From positions 59,514,985 to 59,578,984 of the forward strand of contig CM044321.1 in the NCBI GenBank assembly GCA_024291935.2: a DNA stretch of 64,000 nt, written 5' to 3'. Each line of letters opens with the position of its first letter. The first letter of the stretch is position 1. Below are positions 11,572 to 23,255 of the stretch, piece after piece. Position numbers and translations under genes: made by a program. Source of the DNA: Okapia johnstoni (taxonomy: Eukaryota > Chordata > Mammalia > Artiodactyla > Giraffidae). The notes beneath the pieces are model-generated. The model did not search any database. It had not been told where the DNA came from and was given only the letters and a program-made list of their open reading frames with translations.

Positions 11572-12936
11572 AAGATAGATCATATGTTAGGTCAAAAAAA
11601 AGGTCTACATAAATTTAAGATGATTTAAAATATATCTTTTCCATCCACAATATTATGAAGCTAGAAATTAATTATAAGAAGAAAACCAGAAAATTCACAA
11701 GTATGTGAAGACTAAGCAACATGCTGCTGAACAACCAATGGGTCAAAGAAGTAAGCAAAAGAGAAATAAATACCTTAATATAAATAAAAATGGAAATACA
11801 ACATGCCAGACTTATGGAATATAGCAAAAGAAGTCCTAACAAAAAAGATCTAAAAAAACCTATCTTTATACCTCAAGTAATTAGTAAAAAAACAAAGAAG
11901 CTCAAATTTAATGGAAGGAAGGAGATAGAGGTCACAGTGGATATAAATAAAAAGACAAAAATAGAAAAGATCAATAAATCTAAGAGCCAGTTCATTGAAA
12001 AGATAACAAAATTGACAAACCTTTGCTAGACTCACCAAGAAAAGGACAGGACTCAAATCAGAAATGAAAGAAGAAAGGTTAAAATGGATAACACAGAAGT
12101 ACAAAGCTTCATGAAAGACAGCTATGAATAATTAGATGCCAACAATTAGCCTAGAAGAAATGGATATATTCCAAGGCACATTCAACCTACCAAGACTGAA
12201 TCACAAAACAAAATCTGTAACTGATTACTAGTAAGGAGATTGAATTGGTAACCAAAAATCTCCAAACAAAAAGAAGTCCAGGGTCAGATTGCTTCGCTGG
12301 TAAATTCTACGAAACATTTGAAGAAAAAAATAATGCCAGTCCTTCCCAAGCTCTTCCCCCCAAAAAGAGAGGAGGGGACACTTCCAAAATCATTTTATAA
12401 GGCCTTCATTACCCTGATACCAATCTAGATAAGAACACCATAAGAAAATTACAGGTCAATATCCCTGATGAGCAGAGATGCAAAAATCCTCAACAAAATA
12501 TTAGCAAACTAATTCAATAAATAATACATTAAAAGAATTGTACAACATATTCAAGTGGGATTTATTCCAGAGGTACAAGGGTGGTTTAAGATCTGCAAAT
12601 CAATTGGTGTGATATACCACATTATCAAAATGAAAGATAAAACCATAATCTTATCTCAGTAGATACAGAAAAAGCATTTGATAAAATTCAACATTTATGG
12701 AAATTTTTCAACATATTGGGTATACAGGGAACATATCCCAACATAAAAAAGCCACATATGACAAACCAACAGCTAACATCACACTTGGTGGTAAAAAGCT
12801 GAAAGCTTTACCTCTGTGATCAGAAACAAAATAAGGATTCCAACTCTCATCACTTTCATTCAATGTAGTTTTGCAAGTTCTAGACAGGGCAATTAGGCGA
12901 GATATAAAAGCCATCCAAATCAGAAAGAAGGAAGTA

Positions 12937-13080
12937 TTCCAGGAACTCATTTATGGCTAAAGGATGTTAACATTTGTCATGCAATGTCAATAAAATACCA
13001 TATTTTGTTGCCATCAGTTTACTATGGTATTTTGTATTGTGATTTTGTATTAAAATATAATCATGTTGTGTTTTTAAGAA
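12937..13080. mobile_element. 144-bp insertion of unknown family with 9-bp direct repeats and an internal hairpin
   Basis: L1 RT-region sequence is continuous if this block is removed. The direct repeats aaggaagta at 12928-12936 and 13081-13089 look like a target-site duplication. The insert contains a perfect 11-bp inverted repeat (12992-13002 and 13023-13033) with a 20-base loop. It has no poly(A) tail, tRNA boxes or SINE sequence that I recognise. Confidence 0.55.
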
Positions 13081-14689
13081 AAGGAAGTAAAACTGTCACT
13101 ACTTGCAGATGAAATGCTATTTTATAGAGAAAAATCCAAAAGCCTGTGCTAGGAAACTATTTGAACTAAAAACTTCAGTAAAGTTGCAGGATACAAAAAT
13201 ATTAAAAATCTGTTGTGTTTCTACACACTAATAGCAAACTATCAGACAAAGAAATTAAAAAAAAAAACAGTTGACAATTGCATCAAAAAATAACTAGGAG
13301 TAAATTTATACAAGAAGGCCAGTGACATAGATACATTGAAAACTGTTAAGACTTTGGAGGGAGGATTCAAGATGATGGAGACGCAGGACATGGAGCTTAT
13401 CTCTTCCCACAAATTCATCAAAAACACATCTACAAGTGGAACGATTCACACAGAACACCTACTGAACACTGGTAGAAGACCTCAGACTTCTAGAAGGCCA
13501 AGATAACCTCCGCATAACCAGGCAGGGCAAAAGAAAAGCGAGGAAGGAGGCGGGGAAGGAGGAGGATGCAGAGAGTTCATCTCTCCCTACAAAAGTTCTC
13601 ACGGACCACCTGCTGAATGCTAGCAGAGGACCTCAGACACAAAAAAAGACAAGAAAGACCCCCTTGTAACCAGATAAGACAAAAAAAAAAAAAGGGAAAA
13701 GGAGGAGGAAAGAAAGCAGGACAGGACCTGAACTCTTGGCAGGGAGCAGAAGGTGATGCGAGGCTCTCGCATCTGGGGAAGCTCCATCCCAGGCAGGGAG
13801 ATAATCTGGGACAGAAGAGGAGCTTTAGGGGCTCAAAGGAGGGCTCAGCAACAGGTTTGTGACAGGCAGGACAGGCGCCCACCAGGAGGAAACAGAAAAT
13901 ATGAATACTAGTCACAAGTACTGAAACTGAAACTGTGATTTTAAAAAATTCTTCCAACAAATACAAGTCCAGAACCAGATGGCTTCACAGGTGAATCCTA
14001 TCAAACATTTAGAGACGAGCTAACACCTACCTTTCTGAAACTCTTCAAAAAACTACAGAGGGAGGAATATTCCCAAACTCATTCTACAAGGCCACCATCA
14101 CCCTGATACCAAAACCAGACAAAGATACAACCATAAAAGAAAATTAAAGACCAATATTATAATGATTATAGACACAAAAATCTTTTAACAAAATACTGGT
14201 AAGCAGAATCCAGCAACACATTAAAAGGATCATACACCATGATCAAGTGGGATTTATCCCAGGGATGAAAGAAATCCTCAATATATGCAAAATCAATTAA
14301 TGTGACACACATTACAAATTGAAGAATAAAAACCACACGATCATCTCATTAGATTCACAAAAAGCTTTTGACAAAATTCAACACCCATTTATGATTTAAA
14401 AAATTCTTTAGAAAGTGGGCTTAGAGGGAACCTAACAGGGCATATACAACAAACTCATAGCAAACATTATTCTCAAGGTAAAAACCTGAAAGCATTTCCT
14501 CTAAGACCAGGAACAAGACAAGGATGTCCACTCTCACCACAATTATTCAACATGGTTTTGGGAACCAGAACCATGGCAATCAGAGAAGAAATGATAGAAC
14601 TCTATATTGGTAAAGAAGTAAAGCTGTCACTGTTTGCAGATGACATGACACTATACATAGAAAATCCTAAAGATGCCAACAGAAAAACT

Positions 14690-14847
14690 ATTCAGAAGGC
14701 TCCTCTGTCCAGGGAATTCTCCAGGCAAGAATACTGGAGTGAGTAGCCATTCCCTTCTCTAGGGGATCTTTCTAATCTAGGGACTGAACCTGGGTCTCCT
14801 GCATTTTGGGCAGTTTCTTTATTGTCTGAGCCACTAGGGAAGCCCTG
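14690..14847 (-). mobile_element. Bov-tA SINE, truncated
   Basis: The reversed element starts within the BovB-derived tail (ggctcctctgtccagg) and ends with the tRNA head (gagccactagggaagccc). About 60 bp of the 3' tail is missing. It sits just after the FADD region of the younger L1. Confidence 0.88.
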
Positions 14848-15017
14848 AAAAATACTAGAGCTCATCAATGAATTTAGTAAAGCTACCACATTAAAAATTA
14901 ATGTACGGAAATCTCTTACATTCCTATACACTAACAACAAAAGATCAGAAAAAGACATTAAGGAAATAATCCAATTTACCATTGCAACAAAAAGAATAAA
15001 ATATCTAAGAATAAACC

Positions 15018-15166
15018 TCCCTGGGTCAGGAAGTTCCCCTGGATAAGGAAATGGCAACCACTCTAGTATTCTTGCCTAGAGAGTCCCATGGACAGAGGAG
15101 CCTGGCAGGCTAGTCTATGGGGTCACGAAAAGACACAATTGAACTACTAACACGTTCACTTTCAAG
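15018..15166 (+). mobile_element. Bov-tA SINE, lacking most of the tRNA head
   Basis: The sense copy opens at ccctgggtcaggaag, about 60 bp into the SINE, and ends near cgttcactttc. The surrounding L1 (aataaacctcc / aaggaggcaagag) is continuous without it. Confidence 0.85.
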
Positions 15167-15398
15167 GAGGCAAGAGACCTGCATTCAGAGAACTATAAGA
15201 TACTATGAAAGAAATCAAAGGGGAAACAAATAGATGGAGAGAGAGATTCCAATGCTCTTGGATTGGAAGAAGCAATATTGTGAAAATGGCTATACTAACC
15301 AAAGCAATCTAGAGATCTGATGCAAATTCTATCAAATTACCAATGGAATTTTTCACAGAACTGGGACAAAAAAATTTACAATATGTCTGAAAACACAA

Positions 15399-15627
15399 GC
15401 TGAAGCTCCAATACCTCGACTCATTGGAAAAGACCCTGATGCTGGGAAACGTGGAAGGCAGGAGAAGGGAGCAACAGGATGGGATGGTTGGATGGCATCA
15501 TCAACTCAATGGACATGAGCATGAACAAACTCGGAGATAGTGAAGGACAGGGAAGCCTGGCGTGCTGCAGTCCATAGAGTCACAAAGAGTTGACACAGAT
15601 GAGCGACTGAACAGCAACAACAAATGG
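15399..15627 (+). mobile_element. BovB 3'-end fragment with 8-bp direct repeats
   Basis: The sense-strand BovB C-terminal coding tail starts at ctgaagctccaatacc and ends at the BovB terminus gagcgactgaacagcaac. Direct repeats aaacacaa at 15391-15398 and 15628-15635 mark it as a heavily 5'-truncated insertion. Confidence 0.85.
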
Positions 15628-15660
15628 AAACACAAATGACCCTGAATAGCCTAAGCTATC

Positions 15661-16143
15661 TTGAGAAAGAAAAAGGGAACTGGAGGAATCAGGCTCCCTG
15701 ACTTCCTATATTACAAAGCTACAATAATCCAGTATGGGTTTGTACCGGCACAAAAACAGAAATATAGATCAATGGGACAGGATAGAAAGTGCAGAAATAA
15801 ACCTATGCACCCAACTGTGACAAAAGGGAAGACTATACAATGGAGAAAAAATAGTCTCTTCAATAAGTGTTGCTGGAAAAACTGGACAGCTATATGTAAA
15901 AGAATTAAACTAGAACACTCCCTGATGCCACACACAAAACTCAACTCAGAATGGATTAAACACCTAAATATAAGGCCAGATACTATTCAACTCTTTGAGG
16001 AAAGCATAGGCAGAACACTCTTTGACATAAATTGCAGCGAGATCTTTTTTGATCCACCTCCTAGAATAATGAAAATAAAAACAAACATAAACAAATGGGA
16101 CCTAATTAAACTTAAAAACCTTGCACAGAAAAGGAAACCATAA
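15661..16143 (+). pseudogene. L1 ORF2 C-terminal remnant, 160-codon open frame
   Basis: This is the longest surviving open piece of the younger L1. It corresponds to the C-terminal part of ORF2, downstream of the reverse-transcriptase core, a region that in L1 includes the Cys-rich tail. A TAA ends it at 16141-16143. The upstream frame is cut by the BovB insertion, so no functional ORF2 can be made. It is not a host gene. Confidence 0.8.
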
Positions 16144-16754
16144 TCAAAATGAAAAGACAACCCTCAGAATGGGAAAAAAATATCTGCAAATGAAGCAACC
16201 AACAAAAGATTAATCTTCACAATATAAAGGGAGCGCACGCAACTCAGTATCATAAAACAAAAAAATGGGCAGAAGGTCTAAATAGACATTTCTCCAAAGA
16301 AGACATACAGATGGCCAAAAAGCATATGAAAAGCTGCTCAACATCACTAATTGTTAGAGAAATGCAAATCAAAACTGCAGTGAGGTATCACCTCACACTG
16401 GTCAGAATGGCCATCATCAAAATGTCTACAAACAATAAATGCTGGAGAAAGTGGGGAGAAAAGGAAACCCTTCTATGTTGTTGGTGAGTATGCATTAATA
16501 AGTTGGTACAACCGTTGTAGAACAGTATGGAGTTTCCTTAAAAAAACTGAAATAGGACTACCCTTTGATCCAGCAAACCCTCTCTTGAGCGTATACCCAG
16601 AGAATACCATAGTTTGAAAAGATACATACGACCTAATGTTCATTGCAGCACTATTTACAATAGCCAAGACATGGAAGCAACCTAAATGTCCATCAACAGA
16701 TGAATAAAGAAGTTATGGTACATACATACAATGGAATATTATTCAGCTGTAAAA

Positions 16755-17318
16755 TCACTGCAGATGGTGATTGCAGCCATGAAATTAAAAGACGCTTACT
16801 CCTTGGAAGGAAAGTTATGACCAACCTAGACAACATATTAAAAAGCAGAGACATTACTTTGCCAACAAAGGTCCATCAAGTCAAGCTACAGTTTTTCCAG
16901 TGGTCATGTATGGATGTGATGGTTGGACTATAAAGAAAGCTGAGCGCCAAAGAATTGATGCTTTTGAATTGAGAAGACTCTTGAGAGTTCCTTGGACTGC
17001 AAGGAGATCCAACCAGTCCATCCTAAAGGAGATCAGCCCTGAGTGTTCATTGGAAGGACTGATGCTGAAGCTGAAACTCCAATATGTTGGCCACCTGATG
17101 TGAAGAACTGACTCATTTGTAAAGACCCAGATGCTGGGAAAGATTGAGGGCAGGAGGAGAAGGGGACGACAGAGGATGAGATGGTTGGATGGCATCACCA
17201 ACTCAATGGACCTGAGTTTGGGTAAACTCCAGGAGTTGGTGATAGACAGGGAGGCCTGGCATGCTGCAGTTCATGGGGTACCCACAAAGAGTCAGACATG
17301 ACTGAGCGACTGAACTGA
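16755..17318 (+). mobile_element. BovB LINE 3' fragment inside the younger L1's 3' UTR
   Basis: Sense BovB sequence begins at tcactgcagatggtgattg, within the post-RT coding region, and ends at the BovB terminus gagcgactgaactgaag. It interrupts the L1 3' UTR between attattcagctgtaaaa and aaaaaaatgacataattcc. Two open pieces (77 and 67 codons) are remnants of the BovB frame. Confidence 0.9.
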
Positions 17319-18579
17319 AGAAAAAAATGACATAATTCCATGTACAGCATCATACTAAGTGAAGTAAGTCAGAGAAAGACAAATATCATATGATACCACT
17401 TATGTATGGAATCTAAAAAACAAAAAGATACAAATGAAACTATTTATAAAACAGAAACAGATGCACAGACTTTGAAAGAAGCCTCATGGTTGCCAGGGGG
17501 AGGGTCAGGAGGAGGACGTTGGGAGGAAGAATAAAATATGAGTTTGGGATTAACATATACACACTAGTATATATGATATAAAATAGATAACCAGCAGGGA
17601 CCCACTGTATAGCACAGGGAACTCTACTTAATATTCTGTAATAACCTATGTGGGAACAGAATCTGAGAAAGAATGGATATATGTATAACTGAATCACTTT
17701 GCTGTACACCTTAAACTAATACAACCTTGTAAATCAACTCTACTTCAGCATAAAATAAAAATTAAAGAAAAAGGAAAAACAAAAAAGGAAACTAAGACTT
17801 TGATGAAGGAAATTAAGGACACAAATGAATGGAAAGATATTGCATGCTCATAAATTGGAAGAATCAATATTGTTAAAAAAAAAAAAAAAGTCCATACTAC
17901 CCAAGACAATCCACAGATTCAATGTAATCCTATCAAAATCCCAATGGTATTTTTCACAGAAATGGAATAAACAATCCTAAAATTTGTATGGCACCATGAA
18001 AGACCTCGAATAGCCAAGGCAATCTTGATAAATAAGAACAAAGCTGGAGACATCATGCCTCCTGATTTCAAACTATTACTACAAAACTACACAAAACAGT
18101 ATGATATTGGCATAAAAACAGACAGATTGATCCGTGGAGCAGCATAGAGATCTCAGAAATAAACCCATGCATCTATGGTCAATTAATTCATGACAAAGGA
18201 CCCAGTAACATACAACGGGGAAAGGACAATCTCTTCAATAAAAGATGCTGGGAAAATTGGACAGCCACTTGCAAAATAATTTAACTGGACCACTATCTTA
18301 TACCATACACAAAAATGAACTCAAAATGGATAAAAGAATTGAACCTAAGACCCGAAACCATAAAACTCCTAGAAGTAAACATAGGCAGTAAGCTCCTCCA
18401 GATTGATCTTGGTGATGATAACTTGGATTTGATGCCAAAAAGGCAACAAAAGTAAAACATAAACAAATGGGGCTACATCAAGCTAAAAATCTTCTGTACA
18501 GCAAAGGAACCAGCAACAAAATGAAAAGGTCACTTTCCAAATGGAAGAAAATATTTGCAAATCATATATCTTATAAGGG

Positions 18580-18853
18580 TCTGCTGCTGCTGCTAAGTCG
18601 CTTCAGTCGTGTCCGACTCTGTGTGACCCTATAGACGGCAGCCCACCAGGCTCTCCGTCCCTGGGATTCTCCAGGCAAGAACACTGGAGTGGGTTGCCAT
18701 TTCCTTCTCCAATGCATGAAAGTGAAAAGTGAAAGTGAAGTCGCTCAGTCGTGTCCGACTCTTAGCGACCCCATGGACTGCAGCCCACCAGGCTCCTCCG
18801 TCCATGAGATTTTCCAGGCAAGAGTACTGGAGTGAGTTGCCACTGCCTTCTCC
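18580..18853 (-). mobile_element. Bov-A2 SINE with 10-bp target-site duplication
   Basis: A near-consensus dimer in reverse, with linker atgaaagtgaaaagtgaaag at about 18716. Perfect direct repeats cttataaggg flank it at 18570-18579 and 18854-18863. It interrupts the outer L1's ORF2. Confidence 0.95.
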
Positions 18854-19150
18854 CTTATAAGGGGTTAACATCTTAAAAAAATATATAAAGAATTCATACA
18901 ACTCAATAGTAAAAAAGCAAACAGTTCAATTAAAAATTGGGCTGAGAGTCCAAATAAATGTTTTTCCATGGAATACATACAGATGGCCAACAGGTATGAA
19001 AGGATATTCAACATCACCAATAATCAGGGAAATGCAAATCTAAACCACAAAGTGATACTACCTCATAACTTTTAGAATGGCTGTTAGCAAACATAGGAAA
19101 TATTAAGTATTGACGAGAACGTGGAGAAAAAGGACCCCTCGTGCACTGTT

Positions 19151-19362
19151 GTGTTTACTATGCTGTCAATCGTGTCCGACTCTTTGCGACCCCATGGACC
19201 GTAGTCTGCCAGGCTCCTCTGTCCATGGGATTCTCCAGGCAAGAATACTGGAGTGGGTTGCCATGCCCTCCTCCAGGGTATTTTCCCAACCCAGGAATTG
19301 AACCCAGGTCTCCCGCACTGTAGGCAGATTCTTTACCGTCTGAGCCACCAGGGAAGCCCATT
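19151..19362 (-). mobile_element. Bov-tA SINE with short direct repeats
   Basis: Full-length reversed copy (tcaatcgtgtccgactc ... gagccaccagggaagccc). The L1 phrase cactgtt is duplicated on each side (19144-19150 and 19363-19369). It is close to consensus, so a recent insertion. Confidence 0.92.
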
Positions 19363-19516
19363 CACTGTTAGTGGGAATGTAAATTGGTGGGGCCACTATG
19401 GAAAATGGTATGGAGGTTCCTCAGAAAATACAAATAGAACTACCATATGATCCAGCAGTTTTAATTCTGTGTGTTTATCTGAATGGAATGAAAACACTAA
19501 CTTGAAAAGATATTTG

Positions 19517-19723
19517 TGGACTTCCCTGAGCACACAGGCACCGGCAGTCTAATGGTTAAGACTTCACCTACCAATGCAGGAGGTGTGGGTTCAATCCCTG
19601 ATTGGGGGGGTAGCTAAGATCACACATGCCTCCTGGCCAAAAAACCAAAATGTAAAACAGAAGCAATATTGTAACACACTCAATAAAGACTTTAAATATG
19701 GTCCACATTAAAAAAAAAAAACT
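19517..19723 (+). mobile_element. CHR-type tRNA-Glu SINE
   Basis: The tRNA-derived head (ggacttccctgag ... ggttcaatccctgattg) is followed by the tail typical of this SINE group: ctggccaaaaaaccaaaatg, caatattgtaacacac and caataaagactttaaatatg, ending in A12. Flanks aaaagatattt and aaaagttattt are similar and may be a diverged target-site duplication. Confidence 0.85.
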
Positions 19724-19739
19724 TAAAAAGTTATTTGCA

Positions 19740-19944
19740 CTCTAGGTGGCACAGTGGTAAAGAATCTGTCAGTGCAGGAGACACGGGTTCAATCCCTGGG
19801 TCAAGAAGATCCCCTGAAGTAGGAAATGGCAACCCACTCCAGTAATCTTGCCTGGAAAATTCCATGGACAGAAGAACCTGGTGGGCTACAGTCCATGGGA
19901 TCTCAAAGAGTCAGACGCGACTGAGCACATGCACACACACATTG
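19740..19944 (+). mobile_element. Bov-tA SINE
   Basis: Sense copy from ctctaggtggcacagtgg to tcagacgcgactgagcacat. It lacks a few bases of the head (a gap after aagaatctg). It lies directly downstream of the CHR SINE and inside the outer L1. Confidence 0.9.
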
Positions 19945-21114
19945 ACAATAGCATTATTTACAATAGTCTACCCATGGAAGCAACCTAAGTGTCCATCAGT
20001 GGATGAATGGAGAAAATGTGTGTGTGTATATTCATATACATACATACACAGTAGAGTATTAGTCAGTCATAAAAAAATGAATGAAATCCTGTTCATTTGT
20101 GACAATATGGATGGACCTTGAGGGCATTAAGCAAAATAAGAGAAAGACAAATACCATATGATCTCACTTACATATGGAATTAAAAAAAAAAAAACCTAAC
20201 TCATAAATACAGATTGGTGGTTGTTACAGGTAAGTAACAACAAACTAAGATGGACTGGAATGGGTGAATTTAATTCAGATGACCATTATATCTACTACTG
20301 TGGGCAGGAATCCCATAGAAGAAATGGAGAAGCCATCATGGTCAACAAGAGAGTCCGAATTGCAGTACTTGAATGCAGTCTCAAAAATGACAGAATGATC
20401 TCTGTTCGTTTCCAAGGCAAACCATTCAATCTCACGGTAATCCAAGTCTATGCCCCGACCAGTAATGCTGAAGAAGCTGAAGTTGAACAGTTTTATGAAG
20501 ACCTATAAGACCTTCTAGAACTAACACCCAAAAAAGATGTCCTTTATATTATAGGGGACTGGAATGCAAAAGTAGGAAGTCAAGAAACACCTGGAGTAAC
20601 AGGCAAATTTGGCCTTGGAGTACAGAATGAAGCAGGGCAAAGGCTAATAGAGTTCTGCCAAGAGAATGCACTGGTCATAGCAAACCCTCTTCCAACAACA
20701 CAAGAGAAGACTCTACACATGGACATCACCAGATGGTCAACACCGAAATCAGATTGATTATATTCTTTGCAGCCAAAGATGTAGAAGCTCTGTACAGTCA
20801 GCAAAAACAAGACCAGGAGCTGACTGTGGCTCAGATCATGAACTCCTTATTGCCAAATTCAGACTTAAATTGAAGAAAGTGGAGAAAACCACTAGACCAT
20901 TCAGGAATGACCTAAATCAAATCCCTTTTGACTATACAGTGGAAGTGGGAAATAGATTTAAGGGACTAGATCTGATAGACAGAGTGCCTGATGAACTATG
21001 GACGGAGGTTTGTAACATTGTACAGGAGACAGGTATCAAGACTATCCCCAAGAAAAAGAAATGCAAAAAAGCAAAATGGCTGTCTGAGGAGGCCTTATAA
21101 ATAGCTGTGTAAAG

Positions 21115-21984
21115 ATGGGAAGTGAAAAGCAAAGGAGAAAAGGAAAGATATACCCATTTGAATGCAGAGTTCCAAAGAAAGCAAGGAGAGATAAGAAAGC
21201 CTTCCTCAGCAATCAGTGCAAAGAAATAGAGGAAAACAACAGAATGGGAAAGACTAGAGATCTCTTCAAGAAAATTAGAGATACCAAGGGAACATTTCAT
21301 GCAAAGATGGGCTCAATAAAGGACAGAAATGGTATGGACCTAACAGAAGCAGAAGATATTAAGAAGAGTTGGCAAGAATACACAGAAGAACTGTACAAAA
21401 AAGATCTTCACGACCCAGATAATCATGATGGTGTGATCACTTACCTAGAGCCAGACATCCTGGAATGTGAAGTCAAGTGGGCCTTAGGAAGAATCACTAC
21501 GAAAAAAGCTAGTGGAGGTGATGGAATTCCAGTTGAGCTATTTCAAATCCTAAAAGATGATGCTATGAAAGTACTGCACTCAATATGCCAGCAAATCTGG
21601 AAAACTCAGCAGTGGCCACAGGACTGGAAAAGGTCAGTTTTCATTCCAATCCCAAAGAAAGGCAATGTCAAAGAATGCTCAAACTACTGCACAATTGCAC
21701 TCATCTCACATGCTAGTAAAGTAATGCTTCAAATTCTCCAAACCAGGCTTCAACAATACATGAACCTTGAACTTCCAGATGTTCAAGCTGGTTTTAGAAA
21801 AGGCAGAGGAACCAGAGATCAAATTGCCAACATTCACTGGATCATCGAAAAAGCAAGAGAGTTCCAGAAAAACATCTATTTCTGCTTTATTGACTATGCC
21901 AAAGCCTTTGACTGTGTGGATCACAACAAACTGTGGAAAATTCTGAAAGAGATGGGAATACCAGACCACCTGACCGCCTCTTGA
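21115..21984 (+). pseudogene. BovB reverse-transcriptase ORF remnant, N-terminal part (289 codons)
   Basis: This open stretch covers the linker after the endonuclease and the finger/palm part of the RT. It includes a PIPKKGN motif and an FIDYAKAFDCVDH stretch, the first catalytic aspartate motif (motif A) of RTE reverse transcriptases. It ends at a TGA (21982-21984) produced by a frameshift; the domain continues in the next frame from 21933. The start at 21115 is only the first ATG after an upstream stop, not a true start. Confidence 0.85.
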
Positions 21985-22568
21985 GAAGCCTGTATGCAGG
22001 TCAGGAAGCAACAGTTAGAACTGGACATGGAACAACAGACTGGTTCCAAATAGGAAAAGGAGTATGTCAAGGCTGTATACTGTCACCCTGCTTATTTAAC
22101 TTCTATGCAGAGTACATCAGGAGAAACGCTGGGCTGGATGAAGCACAAACTGGAATCAAGATTGCCGGGAGAAATATCAATAACCTCAGATATGCAGATG
22201 ACACTACCCTTATGGCAGAAAGTGAAGAAGAACTAAAGAGCCTCTTGATGAAAGTGAAAGAGGAGAGTGAAAAAGTTGGCTTAAAGCTCAACATTCAGAA
22301 AACTAAGATCATGGCATCTGGTCCCATCACTTCATGGCAAACAGATGGGCCAAGAGTGGAAACAGTGGCTGACTTTATTTTTCTGGGCTCCAAAATCACT
22401 GCAGATGGTGATTGCAGCCATGAAATTAAAAGACGCTTACTCCTTGGAAAGCAAGTTATGACCAACCTAGATAGCATGTTAAAAAGCAGAGACATTACTT
22501 TGCCAACAAAGGTCTGTCTAGTCAAGGCTATGGTTTTTCCAGTAGTCATGTATGGGTGTGAGAGTTAG
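21933..22568 (+). pseudogene. BovB reverse-transcriptase ORF remnant, C-terminal part (211 codons)
   Basis: This piece continues the RT in a shifted frame. It carries [13 protein letters not shown] (motif B region) and RYADDTTLMA (motif C, catalytic YADD), then the C-terminal domain up to a premature TAG at 22566-22568. Beyond the stop the same protein sense continues to about 22961. It belongs to the mobile element, not to a host gene. Confidence 0.85.
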
Positions 22569-23255
22569 ACTATAAAGAATGCTGAGCGCCAAAGAATTGT
22601 TGCTTTTGAACTGTGGTGTTGGAGAAGACTCTTGAGAGTCCCTTGGACTGCAAGGAGATCCAACCAATCCATCCTAGAGGAGATCAGTCCTGGGTGTTCA
22701 TTGGAAGGACTGATGCTGAAGCTGAAACGCCAATCCTTTGGCCACCTGATGCGAAGAGCTGACTCATTGGAAAAGACCCTGATGCTGGGAAAGATTGAGG
22801 GCAAGAGGAGAAGGGGACAACAGAAGATGAGATGGTTGGATAGCATCACCAACTCAATGGACATGGGTTTGGGTGGACTCCGGGAGTTGGTGATGGACAG
22901 GGAGGCCTGTCATGCTGCGGTTCATGGGGTCGCAAAGAGTCGAATACAACTGAGAGACTGAACTGAACAGGTAGGCGATCAAAAGGTACAAACTTCCAAT
23001 TATAGAAATAATAAGTCTGGTGATGTAAAGTACAGCTTGGTGACTAGTTAACAATACTGTTTTGTATATTGAAAGTTGCTAGGAAAGTAGATTTAAAATT
23101 ATCGTTATGAGAAAAAAACATAACTGCGTGGTAGTGGATTAACTAGACTTGTTGTGATCATTTCACAACATACACAAATAATGAATCACTATGTTGTACA
23201 CCTGAAACTAATATAATGTTATATGTCAATAATATTTCAATAAAAATTTTAATCA

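Larger units (their letters stand above)
13357..17792 (+). mobile_element. Younger L1 LINE inserted into the older L1, with 10-bp target-site duplication
   Basis: The element begins with a 5' UTR-like sequence (gattcaagatgatggagac) and ends with an A-rich tail near 17750-17792. Perfect direct repeats taagactttg at 13347-13356 and 17793-17802 flank it. Recognisable parts are the 5' UTR (13357-13920), the RT region (13970-14690, with a FADD catalytic tetrad near 14636), C-terminal ORF2 (15640-16143) and the 3' UTR (16144-17792). ORF1 and most of the ORF2 endonuclease region are missing, because 5' sequence joins RT-region sequence near 13940. Four later SINE/BovB insertions break it further. 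Confidence 0.8.
20229..22973 (+). mobile_element. BovB LINE, 2.7 kb, nearly complete ORF but inactivated
   Basis: This is the largest BovB copy here. It starts inside the endonuclease domain (tggactggaatgggtg) and ends at the BovB 3' terminus (ctgagagactgaactgaac). Endonuclease region: about 20229-20860. Reverse transcriptase: about 21300-22560, with the catalytic YADD codons intact at 22191-22202 and PIPKKGN-type fingers sequence near 21645. Inactivating lesions are in-frame stops at 20506 and 21098, a frameshift near 21930-21984, and a nonsense change at 22566 (gagagttagac where other copies have gagagttggac). Open pieces of 95, 289 and 211 codons are its remains. The outer L1's 3' UTR resumes at about 22974; short similar flanks (caggtaa / caggtag) may be target duplication. 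Confidence 0.92.
7905..23255 (+). mobile_element. Old L1 LINE (L1M-like), near full length but expanded to about 15 kb by nested insertions
   Basis: Sense-strand L1 pieces appear in correct 5' to 3' order: 5' UTR-like (7905-9060, 9660-9925), ORF1 start (9926-10205), ORF2 endonuclease region (10440-11285), mid ORF2 (11584-12936), RT region (13090-13346), C-terminal ORF2 (17793-19140, with interruptions) and 3' UTR (19945-20228, 22974-23255). Every join is filled by a recognisable later insertion, so one element is the simplest reading. All ORFs are destroyed. The 5' UTR assignment at 7905-9060 is the weakest part, made from its position and a 5'-end-like opening (ggttcaagatggtgac). Confidence 0.65.

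Noticed and set aside
13577..13966. 129-codon minus-strand frame rich in Phe/Cys
   Set aside because: It is the antisense of the inner L1's purine-rich 5' UTR; not a gene.
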